Positions 1 through 7,011 are shown, counted from the first letter of the stretch. The stretch is 14,490 nucleotides of DNA from an uncultured Oscillospiraceae bacterium (GCA_900756495.1 CAAEKI010000228.1:1-14490), one strand, 5' to 3'. Translations and numbers: made by a program. The notes: a model not told the origin generated them from the sequence alone.

Positions 1-446
1 AGAGCGGCGGCCAGTTCACCGTAGAGAGCGCTCTCCGCCCGGCGCAGGTAGCGCTCGTCCATCTGGCTGACCTTGCGCCCGGTCCGCAGGGCGTGCTTGC
101 GGCGGCGGACGGCGGAGCGGATCAGGCCCGCCATGCGGCGGCAGTCGTAGGAGGTGACGATCTGCTGATAGAACTCCTTCAGCAGACGCATACTGCGGCT
201 CTCCGGCTCCTCCGGCGGCAGCTGGGGCAGCTGGGCGATGAAGTCCTCCGCCTCCTGCCGGGTGAGGATGGGGCGCATCAGCACCTTGGTATCCACCGGG
301 GTCAGCACCGTGCCGCTGCGGGTCAGAGGCGTCAGCGTATAGTAAAGCTTGGTTTTGTCCGTTCCGGACAGGGAGGAGGGTCCCACCGCCGCTATGCGGC
401 ACACCCCTTCTCCTCCATAAATGACCAGTTGGCCTTCCGTAAACAT
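1..446 (-). CDS. CarD/CdnL-family transcriptional regulator (3' end beyond window)
   Basis: About 148 residues are visible and the reading frame runs open off the left edge. The N-terminus reads MFTEGQLVIYGGEGVCR, which matches the start of the CarD/CdnL/TRCF RNA-polymerase-interaction domain (an SH3-like fold binding the RNAP beta subunit). A basic, helical C-terminal half follows (RRRKHALRTGRK, then MDERYLRRAE), as expected of the DNA-binding part. Family members are about 160 residues, so only the last few codons should be missing. Clostridial CarD proteins of this type stabilise open promoter complexes, often in stress or rRNA control. I chose the ATG at 446 because it aligns with family N-termini. 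An in-frame ATG at 473 would add nine residues but lies only a few bases from the predicted transcription start. The larger antisense and shifted frames over this stretch are not real genes. Confidence 0.85.
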   Translation of the reverse strand, partial: MFTEGQLVIYGGEGVCRIAAVGPSSLSGTDKTKLYYTLTPLTRSGTVLTPVDTKVLMRPILTRQEAEDFIAQLPQLPPEEPESRSMRLLKEFYQQIVTSYDCRRMAGLIRSAVRRRKHALRTGRKVSQMDERYLRRAESALYGELAAA

Positions 447-486
447 CCCATTCAACTCTTTTCTCGTATACATTTTTATCCATTTC

Positions 487-515
487 ATTATAACACATTC
501 TTAATAAAATGTAAG
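487..515 (-). promoter_or_regulatory. Predicted sigma-A promoter of the carD-family gene
   Basis: Read on the minus strand, a perfect -10 TATAAT (492-487) is preceded by TGT, giving an extended -10. A CTTACA -35-like hexamer (515-510) sits 17 bases further upstream. Transcription would start near 480, leaving a leader of about 34 bases before the ATG at 446. Confidence 0.65.
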
Positions 516-559
516 AAAAACTTTTTATCTCTCACAGATTTTCCGTGAGACACGGACTC

Positions 560-588
560 TTGTCAATGAGACGGATATGGGGTATAAT
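560..588 (+). promoter_or_regulatory. Strong predicted promoter of the mscS-hom operon
   Basis: TTGTCA (560-565) and TATAAT (583-588) are separated by exactly 17 bases, an almost consensus housekeeping promoter. It drives the plus-strand mscS-hom pair and is back to back with the carD promoter. A 6-bp inverted repeat, TCTCAC/GTGAGA (530-535 and 545-550), lies just upstream of the -35 and might be an operator. Confidence 0.75.
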
Positions 589-617
589 CAAGAAAATCCT
601 TCCGGGAGGTGCCAGTC

Positions 618-1454
618 ATGGATAATGCACTGAATGAAAAGCTGGATCTGTCGGCCCTGCATCTGGGGATCATCTCCGTGGGGGCGCTGCTGGGAGCGGT
701 GGTGACGCTGGTGGTCTGCATCTTGGCGGTGCGGATCATCACGGCGCTGCTGCGCCGGGTGCTGGGCAAGACCACGCTGGAGCAGCGGGTCAGCAAATAC
801 ATCGTCAGCACCGTGCGGTTCGTGCTGTGGGTGGTGACGGTGCTGATCGTGGCTCAGCAGCTGGGCATCCCCGTGACATCGCTGGTGGCACTGTTCTCGG
901 TGGTATCACTGGCGGTGTCGCTGGCGGTGCAGAACGTGCTGGCCAACGTGGCGGGCGGGCTGGTGCTGCTGGTGACCAAGCCCTTTACCGTGGGGGATTA
1001 CATCGATACCCCCAGCGGGGAGGGAACGGTGCGGGAGATGAGCCTGACCTATACCTTTCTGGAGACCATGGAGGGCCAGCGGCTGGCAGTTCCCAACAGC
1101 ACCCTGTCCTCCGGGAAGATCATCAACTACTCCACGCTGGCCACCCGGCGGCTCCAGCACAAGATCACGGCCTCCTACGACGATGCCACGGCGGACGTGC
1201 GAAGGGCCTGCCTGATGGCGGTGGGGCGGACGGCCAACGTGCTGGCCGATCCTGCACCGGTGGTGTACGTCAGCAGCTACGGCGAGAGCAGCATAGAGTA
1301 CATCGTGCGGTGCTGGACGAAAACAGAGGACTACTGGCCGGCGCACTATCAGCTGCTGGAGGAGATACGCAACGCCTTTAACGAGGCGGGAGTGGAGATG
1401 TGCTACAATCACCTGAACGTACACATCATCGAGAAGAAGGAGGAGACGGAATGA
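618..1454 (+). CDS. MscS-family small-conductance mechanosensitive channel
   Basis: The 278-residue product is an integral membrane protein with hydrophobic segments at about 17-45, 68-88 and 92-122. The last is the pore-lining TM3 type, rich in Ala/Gly/Ser (SLAVSLAVQNVLANVAGG). It is followed by the beta domain signature KPFTVGDYI...GTV and by the segment VPNSTLSSGKIINYS. This order is diagnostic of MscS. Such channels open under membrane tension and release solutes during hypo-osmotic shock. The length is close to E. coli MscS (286). I chose the ATG at 618 because GGGAGGT ends 7 bases before it; a GTG at 609 is in frame but overlaps that binding site. The gene's stop overlaps the hom start as ATGA (1451-1454), so the two are translationally coupled. 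Confidence 0.93.
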   Translation: MDNALNEKLDLSALHLGIISVGALLGAVVTLVVCILAVRIITALLRRVLGKTTLEQRVSKYIVSTVRFVLWVVTVLIVAQQLGIPVTSLVALFSVVSLAVSLAVQNVLANVAGGLVLLVTKPFTVGDYIDTPSGEGTVREMSLTYTFLETMEGQRLAVPNSTLSSGKIINYSTLATRRLQHKITASYDDATADVRRACLMAVGRTANVLADPAPVVYVSSYGESSIEYIVRCWTKTEDYWPAHYQLLEEIRNAFNEAGVEMCYNHLNVHIIEKKEETE

Positions 1455-2590
1455 ACATCGGATTGCTGGGCTTCGGCGTGGTAGGCGGCGGCGTGTGGGA
1501 GCTGGCGCAGGAAAACCGGGCCTTGAATGTGAAGAAGGTGCTGGTGCGCCGGGAGGCGCCGTCGCTGGGCGAGACGGCGGTGCAGGACGTGGAGGCCATC
1601 CTCCGGGATCCGGATATCGACACGGTGGTGGAGGTGCTGGGGGGGTTGCACCCGGCCTATGAGTGGATCTGCCGGGCGTTGGCGGCGGGGAAGGACGTGG
1701 TGACGGCCAATAAGGCGGTCATCAGTGCCTACTACCGGGAGCTGACGGCGCTGGCCCATGAAAACGGCGCGGCCCTGCGCTGTACGGCGGCGGTGGGCGG
1801 CGGCATCCCGTGGCTGGTAAATTTGCAGCGCTGCCGCCGGGTGGACACCGTGACGGAGGTGGGGGGCATCATGAACGGCACCACCAACTTCATCATGGAT
1901 GCCATGGCCCGACAGGGAGCAGATTTTCCCGCTGTGCTGCAGCGGGCGCAGGAGCTGGGCTATGCCGAGGCGGATCCCAGCGCTGACATCGACGGCGACG
2001 ACATCCGTCGGAAGCTGACCATCTCCGCCAACATCGCCTTTGATGCGCTGCTGCGGGAGGAGGACATCCCGGCCTTCGGTATCCGCACCGTCACCGGGGC
2101 GGATGTGGCGGACTTCCGGGCTCATGGCTTCACCTGTAAGCTGCTGGCCTGCGCCCAGCGGACGGAGACGGGCGTGGCCGCCTATGTGGAGCCTGCGCTG
2201 GTGGCGGAGGGCGAGCCGGAGGCGGCGGTGCCGGGGAACTATAACCTCATCTCCTGCACCGGGGAGCTGCTGGGCCGCCAGAGCTACTTCGGGCAGGGCG
2301 CCGGACGCTATCCCACGGCGGCCAACGTGGTGCAGGACTGTCTGGATCTGCTAACAGGAGAGGACGGCTTCTACACGGAGACGGCCCGGCCCATGGCAGT
2401 GGAGGCCGATGCCGTGGCACATCCCTACTACGTCCGGACCCAAGCGGCGGATCCGTGGCTGGAGAGCGTCACGGCGGACCGGTGGGATAGCGGCGTCATC
2501 ACCGGGGCCGTGCCGGTGGGGCAGATGCTGCGCTGGGCGGCGGCCCAGCGGCAGCGGGATCCCGGATGCTTTGTGGCGGGCATCCGGTGA
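1451..2590 (+). CDS. hom: Homoserine dehydrogenase, short form without ACT domain
   Basis: The 379-residue product reduces L-aspartate-4-semialdehyde to homoserine with NAD(P)H, a branch point toward threonine and methionine. An N-terminal Rossmann motif, GLLGFGVVGGG, is followed by the conserved VVTANKAVIS segment. Next come GGIMNGTTNFI and the substrate-binding stretch YAEADPSADIDGDDIRRKL with its acidic residues and lysine. Bacterial homologues with the regulatory C-terminal ACT domain run to about 430 residues. Here the protein ends soon after the catalytic domain, so allosteric threonine inhibition through ACT is not expected. The start is set by an AAGGAGGA site at 1437-1444 and by the ATGA overlap with mscS. 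No ask, thrB or thrC lies nearby. Confidence 0.94.
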   Translation: MNIGLLGFGVVGGGVWELAQENRALNVKKVLVRREAPSLGETAVQDVEAILRDPDIDTVVEVLGGLHPAYEWICRALAAGKDVVTANKAVISAYYRELTALAHENGAALRCTAAVGGGIPWLVNLQRCRRVDTVTEVGGIMNGTTNFIMDAMARQGADFPAVLQRAQELGYAEADPSADIDGDDIRRKLTISANIAFDALLREEDIPAFGIRTVTGADVADFRAHGFTCKLLACAQRTETGVAAYVEPALVAEGEPEAAVPGNYNLISCTGELLGRQSYFGQGAGRYPTAANVVQDCLDLLTGEDGFYTETARPMAVEADAVAHPYYVRTQAADPWLESVTADRWDSGVITGAVPVGQMLRWAAAQRQRDPGCFVAGIR

Positions 2591-2649
2591 CGGGTTTTCG
2601 ATGTTTAAGGAAAACTTCATAGCCTGTTCAAATAAACGTAAAACGTCTG

Positions 2650-2658
2650 TGGTATAGT
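2650..2658 (+). promoter_or_regulatory. Possible extended -10 promoter for the TVP38-family gene
   Basis: TGG followed by TATAGT (2653-2658) forms an extended -10 element in the 102-bp gap after hom. No good -35 lies 17 bases upstream. The same TGTGGTATA core occurs in the queT promoter. Initiation would be near 2665. No terminator is visible after hom, so read-through is also possible. Confidence 0.4.
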
Positions 2659-2692
2659 AAGAGCATCCCAATACACGGAGAATCATTCTGAC

Positions 2693-3403
2693 ATGGAGAA
2701 AAGGCATTTTACGGAAAACCAGAAAAAGCTCATCGGCGGGGTGGCGATCGTCATATTTGTGGTGTTCAGCGCTGCTATCTGCTGGTTCGTGGGCAAGCCC
2801 ATGGTGAAGTTTGTATCCGAACCGGAGAAGTTCCGAATGTGGGTGGACAGCCACGGCCTGTGGAGTCAGGTGGCCTATGTGGGCATGACACTTTTGCAGG
2901 TACTGGTGGCTGTGATCCCCGGTGAACCGCTGGAAATCAGCGGCGGCTATGCCTTCGGTGCGGTGCAGGGCACGGTGCTGTGTATACTGGGGGCCTTTCT
3001 GGGCAGCGTGGCGGTATTCGCCTTCGTGCGCCGGTTCGGCCGGGAGCTGGTGGAGGTTTTCTTTCCTAAGGAAAAAATCGAGTCTCTGCGTTTTTTGCAA
3101 AGCTCTCCCAAGCGGGATCTGCTGTTCTGGCTCGTATTCGTTGTGCCGGGGACGCCCAAGGATCTGCTGTGCTACTTTGCGGGACTGACCGATTTGTCCT
3201 GGGGCAAGTGGCTGCTGATCTGTTCGTTGGGGCGTGTCCCTTCCATCGTCACCTCCACCGTGGGCGGAAACGCTCTGGGTGGAAAAAACTACCTTTTTGC
3301 CATTCTGGTGTTTGCCGGAACGCTGGCAGTCAGCGCCATAGGGCTGCTGATCTACCGAGGCCTATGCCGTAGGCACGAGAAGAAGCAAAACGGCAAAACG
3401 TAA
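2693..3403 (+). CDS. TVP38/TMEM64-family (VTT domain) membrane protein
   Basis: The 236-residue protein has a hydrophobic segment at about 14-36 and then the VTT/SNARE-associated domain. This includes VIPGEPLEISGGYAFG, the glycine-rich ILGAFLGSVAVFAFVRRFG, and a reentrant VPGTPKDLLCYFAGL segment. The pattern is typical of the DedA/TVP38/TMEM64 superfamily. Some members have been tied to lipid scrambling or membrane homeostasis; the substrate here cannot be read from sequence. A basic tail (CRRHEKKQNGK) is probably cytoplasmic. The ribosome site is weak, with GGAG at 2677-2680 about 12 bases before the ATG. It is a single gene followed at once by a strong terminator. Confidence 0.85.
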   Translation: MEKRHFTENQKKLIGGVAIVIFVVFSAAICWFVGKPMVKFVSEPEKFRMWVDSHGLWSQVAYVGMTLLQVLVAVIPGEPLEISGGYAFGAVQGTVLCILGAFLGSVAVFAFVRRFGRELVEVFFPKEKIESLRFLQSSPKRDLLFWLVFVVPGTPKDLLCYFAGLTDLSWGKWLLICSLGRVPSIVTSTVGGNALGGKNYLFAILVFAGTLAVSAIGLLIYRGLCRRHEKKQNGKT

Positions 3404-3409
3404 AAAAAG

Positions 3410-3444
3410 CATCCCCTGACCTGCTGGTCAGGGGATGTTTTTTT
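3410..3444. terminator. Bidirectional rho-independent terminator
   Basis: A perfect 12-bp stem CATCCCCTGACC/GGTCAGGGGATG (3410-3421 with 3426-3437) carries a 4-base TGCT loop. Seven T follow on the plus strand (3438-3444) and seven A precede the stem (3402-3408), which gives a U-tract on the minus strand too. It serves the converging TVP38-family and Cys-rich genes. The stop codon of the latter lies at its edge (3443-3445). Confidence 0.95.
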
Positions 3445-3739
3445 ACTTAGTGTCCTTTTTTCGGGCCAGCTCCGCCAGCTCCGGGAATTTCTTGGTGATG
3501 TAGCTGTAGCTGCCCCGGCCATGGGGGACCAGACAGCCGCTGCAATCCTTGATGCCGTCGCCCACATAGGCGAAGTTGCCGCCGCACTTGTCGCCCAGCG
3601 CATAGAGGGGACAGTAGCAGAACAGACAGTTGAAGTCCTCCGGCTTGGCTGTTTTGTGACAGGGGAAAAATTCGCACTGAGTGTGCTGGAAGAAAGAGTA
3701 ATGGCACTCCTCCGGCTTGGTGGAAAGGGGCTTATCCAT
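3443..3739 (-). CDS. Cysteine-rich small-domain (probable metal-binding) protein
   Basis: The 98-residue protein has nine cysteines (12, 22, 27, 38, 41, 43, 52, 66, 69), including a CLFCYCPLY cluster and CSGC. This matches the 'cysteine-rich small domain' (zf-like) family of clostridia and methanogens. It is probably a zinc- or iron-sulfur-binding protein; its function is unknown. There is no signal peptide, so it should be cytoplasmic. The start is well fixed by GGAGG seven bases upstream of the ATG at 3739. It has its own promoter about 100 bases upstream, and its transcript ends in the shared terminator at 3410-3444. Overlapping frames of similar length on both strands here lack any family resemblance. 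Confidence 0.85.
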   Translation of the reverse strand: MDKPLSTKPEECHYSFFQHTQCEFFPCHKTAKPEDFNCLFCYCPLYALGDKCGGNFAYVGDGIKDCSGCLVPHGRGSYSYITKKFPELAELARKKDTK

Positions 3740-3776
3740 GGGGTGACCTCCGTTTCAAGTGATCCGTGGGCCGCAG

Positions 3777-3818
3777 GGCTCATGGGATGAGTTTCATGGG
3801 TGGATAGGCTCATGGGAT
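3777..3818. repeat. Three imperfect ~15-bp repeats in the Cys-rich gene leader
   Basis: CATGGG recurs at 3781, 3795 and 3811. The outer two copies share GGCTCATGGGAT (3777-3788 and 3807-3818), exactly 30 bp apart. The array lies between the predicted promoter and the start codon of the Cys-rich gene, so it is part of that gene's untranslated leader on the minus strand. It could be a protein or RNA binding site; nothing else supports a function. Confidence 0.5.
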
Positions 3819-3842
3819 TGATAGAACCTACGAGCCGATACC

Positions 3843-3871
3843 ATCATACCAGCTTCCGCAGGGAACGTCAA
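3843..3871 (-). promoter_or_regulatory. Predicted promoter of the Cys-rich small-domain gene
   Basis: On the minus strand TTGACG (3871-3866) and TATGAT (3848-3843) are 17 bases apart, a near-consensus sigma-A promoter. Transcription should begin near 3836 and give a leader of about 97 nt. Confidence 0.7.
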
Positions 3872-3935
3872 GTGCGGTTGACATAATGTGAAGCTGAGAG
3901 CTGCACCGTTTCCCCGGAGGCTGCCCTATATGCAT

Positions 3936-3968
3936 CCGGAGCGCTGCGGGGATGCCGCAGCGCTCCGG
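3936..3968. repeat. Perfect 14-bp GC-rich inverted repeat, 5-base loop
   Basis: CCGGAGCGCTGCGG (3936-3949) pairs perfectly with CCGCAGCGCTCCGG (3955-3968) across GGATG. It is the dominant structure in the 318-bp gene-free stretch 3740-4057 between the Cys-rich gene and the 3' end of queT. No T-run follows on either strand, so it is not a typical intrinsic terminator. It may still block read-through or stabilise the queT 3' end. Confidence 0.75.
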
Positions 3969-4005
3969 TAGCTTTCACGCCGAATAAATCAATTTTTTAG
4001 TTTCG

Positions 4006-4033
4006 TTGGATCGATTGCTCTACATGATATAAT
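4006..4033 (+). promoter_or_regulatory. Orphan promoter facing the 3' end of queT (antisense)
   Basis: TTGGAT (4006-4011), a 16-base spacer and a perfect TATAAT (4028-4033) preceded by TGA make a good extended -10 promoter on the plus strand. No plausible plus-strand gene lies downstream, because queT is on the minus strand and ends at 4058. Initiation near 4040 would give RNA antisense to queT. Its first bases include GCTGCCCA (4037-4044), complementary to TGGGCAGC at 4093-4100. Confidence 0.45.
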
Positions 4034-4057
4034 GAAGCTGCCCACAAAGGCACTTTA

Positions 4058-4564
4058 TCAGCGGCAGCCGTGATCCCGGAAATAGGGGATCTTGGGCAGC
4101 TGCCACAGCAGGAGCATCCCCAGCCCATAGCAGGCGATGGCCTCTCCGGCGCCTACGGTCAGGCCGTTGATGGCCCATGTGGCGGGGAAGGCGGCGGTAA
4201 GGCCCGTCTCCTCATAGGCGATGACGGCGCCCACCAGCAGGGTATTCAGCACCACCGGAGGCAGGGGGGCCAGCCACTTTTTCCGGCATCGGGCCGTCAG
4301 CAGGGCGGCGATGAGGGTGGCCAGAGATCCCACGATCAGGTCCAGCAGACCATAGGGACTCAATATATTGGTGATGAGGCATCCGGCGAACAGGCCCCAG
4401 ACCGTCTCCGGAAAGAAAAAGGGGAGTACGCACAGCGCCTCAGAAAAGCGGCATTGCACGACTCCGAAGGTCAGGCTGAACACGGAGCTGAAAAGACTCA
4501 GTACGGCGTAGGCGGCGCCCACGGCGGCGGCCCGTGTCAGGTGTTGGGTTTGTAGCTTCTGCAT
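4058..4564 (-). CDS. queT: QueT-family queuosine-precursor transporter (ECF S component)
   Basis: The 168-residue, very hydrophobic protein has about six membrane segments. It starts with a short hydrophilic N-terminus (MQKLQTQHLTRAAAVGAAYAVLS) and contains the family-typical VQCRFSEALCVLPFFFPE, followed by GLFAGCLITNI. QueT proteins are substrate-binding S components that work with the shared energy-coupling ECF module (EcfA, EcfA', EcfT) to import preQ1/queuosine precursors; that module is not in this window. The start is set by GGGAGGA (4573-4579) eight bases before the ATG. It has its own extended -10 promoter and a structured leader, so regulation in the leader by precursor level is plausible. 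It is a monocistronic gene beside the van cluster and probably marks chromosome backbone. Confidence 0.9.
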   Translation of the reverse strand: MQKLQTQHLTRAAAVGAAYAVLSLFSSVFSLTFGVVQCRFSEALCVLPFFFPETVWGLFAGCLITNILSPYGLLDLIVGSLATLIAALLTARCRKKWLAPLPPVVLNTLLVGAVIAYEETGLTAAFPATWAINGLTVGAGEAIACYGLGMLLLWQLPKIPYFRDHGCR

Positions 4565-4655
4565 GTTTGGTATCCTCCCATTTTTTGTTTAGAGAACGGC
4601 GTGAACCGAACGAACGCCGCCAGCGGCGGCGCTTGGACAGGGAGGGCCCCTGTCG
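4565..4655 (-). promoter_or_regulatory. Structured queT leader, candidate preQ1-sensing riboswitch
   Basis: About 90 nt separate the predicted start of transcription from the queT ATG. Read on the minus strand they contain GACAGGG/CCCTGTC (7 bp, 5-base loop), CGCCGCC/GGCGGCG (7 bp, 3-base loop) and CGGCG/CGCCG enclosing 13 bases. After the last stem comes an A-rich stretch (TAAACAAAAAATGG) that runs straight into the ribosome site. A short stem, a large loop and an A-rich tail meeting the ribosome site is the layout of preQ1-I H-type pseudoknots, and queT is a usual riboswitch target. The preQ1-I core is not matched base for base, however. Preceded by the queT promoter and then, from 4670 to 4819, by sequence in which I see nothing coding. 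Confidence 0.4.
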
Positions 4656-4660
4656 CTGGG

Positions 4661-4669
4661 AGTATACCA
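4661..4669 (-). promoter_or_regulatory. Extended -10 promoter of queT
   Basis: On the minus strand TGG (4669-4667) directly precedes TATACT (4666-4661). No convincing -35 lies 17 bases upstream (TTCCCT there), which is acceptable for an extended -10 promoter. Initiation should fall near 4655. Confidence 0.6.
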
Positions 4670-4819
4670 CATCCGGCGGCAAAAGGGAAGAACTTTTTCC
4701 GGTTTGGCCTGTGGGAGAGGGATTTTCTGCGTAAAAAGGGAGGGACAAGGGCGACTCCTCATAAGGACATCTTGAAAACACCAGATTAAACCGATTGAGA
4801 GAATCTCTTGGTGTCGACC

Positions 4820-4871
4820 AAACGGGAATAGCCATCAACCATTTCATCGTGGTTGGTGGCTATTCCTGTTT
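4820..4871 (-). terminator. 22-bp hairpin ending the van operon
   Basis: The arms 4820-4841 and 4850-4871 pair over 22 bases with only two G-T wobbles, around an 8-base loop. The structure lies 58 bases past the vanT stop and upstream of the queT promoter. On the minus strand the arm ends in only a short T-run (GTTT), so it is a very stable stem with a weak U-tract. It most likely terminates or caps the van transcript. Confidence 0.75.
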
Positions 4872-4929
4872 AAAGGTATATTCATGTTGAAATCCGAACC
4901 GGAATCTTTGTAAAATTTCCTACTGCTCT

Positions 4930-7011
4930 TTAACCAGAAACAATGGGTAACCGCATGCCTAACCGGGAGAGCAGTTCGTTGGTAATCGTCCCACAGCATG
5001 CAGCCAGTTCCTCTGCCCGAATCACCTGACCGCCATCCCGGCCGATAATAGTCACTGTATCGCCAGGAGCGACCTCCGAAAGATCGCTGACGTCCACCAG
5101 CAACTGGTCCATGCACATCCGCCCCACCATAGGACAACGCCGGCCCTGAATCAGCACCTGGCCGCCCCGCTGAGGCAGATCCCGGGGCAGACCGTCCGCG
5201 TAGCCGATGGTGACCACCGCCAGTTTGGTTTCTTGCTCTGCCTGAAAGACCCGCCCGTACCCGGCGCTCTCTCCGACTTGCACAGTGCGGATACTGGCCA
5301 CTCTGGCCCGGAGAGACAGAACCGGTCGCAGATCAAGGCTTCGCTGAACAGGCGCATCATCGCTTCGAACTCCATAGAGTGCGATTCCAGCCCGGACATA
5401 GTCACAGGGCTGAGCTGGGAGGTTCCAAAGTCCATAGCTGGACTGGATATGAACTTTGCCGGGATCATATCCGGCAGTTCGGAGCCAGGCCACCGTATCA
5501 TAGAACAAGGTCAGCTGCTCCTGGGTGTAGGCAACATCTTCGGCTTCCAGGCTGTCCGAGACGTATAGATGAGAAAAGACACCGTCCACTACCAGGTTTG
5601 GAAGCCGGAATGCCTCCAGGATCTCCTTCCGGTTTTCCGCCAGGATGCCCAGCCGGTGCATCCCCGTGTCCAGGGCCAGATGGACATGGACACGCCGCCC
5701 TCTGGCTGCCAAGGCCCGCCCGTGGTCAATATCCGCCACCGTCTGGGTCAGATGCCATCGTGTCAAGAGCGGAGCTTCCTCCGGGGAGGTATAAGCTAAG
5801 ATCAAGATCGTCCCCCGGATGCCCGCCTTTCGCAGAGCAATCCCCTCGGCCAGGCAGGCCACGGCAAAGGCCCGGACGCCCGCTCGCTGTAAGGTGCGGG
5901 CGGTCACTGCCCCGCCGTGACCGTAGGCCTCCGCCTTTACCACCGCCATCAGCTCTGTCCCCGGGGCCAATGTGTTCCGCAGCACCTGGGCGTTGTGCCC
6001 AAGGGCCGCCAGATCCACCTCCCGCCAGGCCCGAGCGGTGGGGCTGGGCTTCTTTTGAAGCCTCAGCAGGCAAGGGGCGGAGAGCAGCGCACTGAGCGCC
6101 AGCACCACAATAAAATGGAGAACACTGTTTTCAATGAGCATTTCTCCCAGTCCCAGTAGCTTTGCCGCTCCCCGGACCAGTACGATGCAGAGGGGATGGA
6201 GCACATACACGGCTGTGGAAAATTCCCGGACTTTCCTGGACTCGCCCTTGTTTCTGCCCAGCAGCAGAGAAAAAAGGCATACTATGCACAGGGGGAGGGC
6301 GAGGTACATGCTGTCGTGGCGCTGGACATCCATGCGATGGAGCCACAGCCCCTCGGCGCTCATGGCTGCCAGAGAGAGGAAGAAGCCCGCCAGAGACAGC
6401 TTTTGGTTCCACCGCCTTCCGGCGGCCCCAAGCAGAAGGAACAGTGGCGCGAAGAACAGGCCATTGCGGGTATAGCCGCACAGTGTAAAAATGCCGTCGT
6501 AAAGGGTCCGAAGCAGCGGGATCTGGGAAACCAGTCCATAGTAACTGTCCCCGCCCAGACCGATGAGATAGAGTAGCGCCGCCACAGGCAGAGCCACCCG
6601 CAGGCCCAGCCGGCTGAGCCACCGGGCGATGACGATGCCCAGAATGGTCGCCGGGAAATACCACAGGTGGTAGAAGGTGCCGTCCACCAGCAGTTTCCGC
6701 AAAACATCCGCCGGACCGGTGAAGCTGCCGGCATAGAGATTCACTGGCAGATACAAAAGGATGCAGACGCCGTAGAGCAGGCAGAGCTTTTTCAGCTGCC
6801 GCCCCACACCAGCCCAGTGATTCCGGCTCAGAAAGTACCCAGTGGTCATCAGAAAGAATGGGACTGCCACCCGGGCCAGTACCCGGGTAAGCCAGAAATC
6901 AGCCATGGCAGACACATCCGCCAGGGGCGAGGTGTGGTTCATCACCACCAGCAGGACTGCCGCCAGACGAAAGAGGTCCAAAGTCGGGACGGTTTTCTTA
7001 GCCGTTCTCAT
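4930..7011 (-). CDS. vanT: VanT: membrane-bound serine/alanine racemase
   Basis: The 693-residue protein joins two domains. Residues 1-320 are an acyltransferase-3-like membrane domain with about ten hydrophobic segments and the motif MNHTSPL around His26. Residues 325-693 form a fold-type III PLP racemase: Lys359 in VVKAEAYGHG binds PLP, DTGMHRLG follows at 449, and Tyr585 in AGYGR is the second catalytic base. VanT converts L-Ser to D-Ser (and L-Ala to D-Ala), and its membrane part is thought to help serine uptake. The length matches VanT of VanC/E/G clusters (about 700). Its ATG overlaps the vanXY stop by 14 bases. As the last gene of the operon it is followed by a strong hairpin. Both domains look intact. 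Confidence 0.96.
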   Translation of the reverse strand: MRTAKKTVPTLDLFRLAAVLLVVMNHTSPLADVSAMADFWLTRVLARVAVPFFLMTTGYFLSRNHWAGVGRQLKKLCLLYGVCILLYLPVNLYAGSFTGPADVLRKLLVDGTFYHLWYFPATILGIVIARWLSRLGLRVALPVAALLYLIGLGGDSYYGLVSQIPLLRTLYDGIFTLCGYTRNGLFFAPLFLLLGAAGRRWNQKLSLAGFFLSLAAMSAEGLWLHRMDVQRHDSMYLALPLCIVCLFSLLLGRNKGESRKVREFSTAVYVLHPLCIVLVRGAAKLLGLGEMLIENSVLHFIVVLALSALLSAPCLLRLQKKPSPTARAWREVDLAALGHNAQVLRNTLAPGTELMAVVKAEAYGHGGAVTARTLQRAGVRAFAVACLAEGIALRKAGIRGTILILAYTSPEEAPLLTRWHLTQTVADIDHGRALAARGRRVHVHLALDTGMHRLGILAENRKEILEAFRLPNLVVDGVFSHLYVSDSLEAEDVAYTQEQLTLFYDTVAWLRTAGYDPGKVHIQSSYGLWNLPAQPCDYVRAGIALYGVRSDDAPVQRSLDLRPVLSLRARVASIRTVQVGESAGYGRVFQAEQETKLAVVTIGYADGLPRDLPQRGGQVLIQGRRCPMVGRMCMDQLLVDVSDLSEVAPGDTVTIIGRDGGQVIRAEELAACCGTITNELLSRLGMRLPIVSG

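Noticed and set aside
16..548. Two ~150-codon frames overlapping the carD-family gene
   Set aside because: The true frame on the minus strand gives a clear CarD N-terminus and runs off the window. The others are low-complexity shadows.
609..617. GTG start for the mscS gene
   Set aside because: It overlaps the ribosome binding site GGGAGGT, which is properly spaced for the ATG at 618.
1409..2125. A 238-codon minus-strand open frame over hom
   Set aside because: It is antisense to homoserine dehydrogenase with all its motifs. The His/Arg/Gln-rich composition is typical of a reverse-frame artefact.
4820..4871. Attachment site (attL/attR) for an integrative element
   Set aside because: The 22-bp dyad is better explained as the van operon terminator. 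There is no second copy in the window and no integrase to support an att call.
5379..6095. A 238-codon plus-strand open frame inside vanT
   Set aside because: It is antisense to an intact, motif-rich VanT racemase and is Pro/Arg/Gly-rich, as expected of a GC-biased shadow frame. It has no family resemblance.
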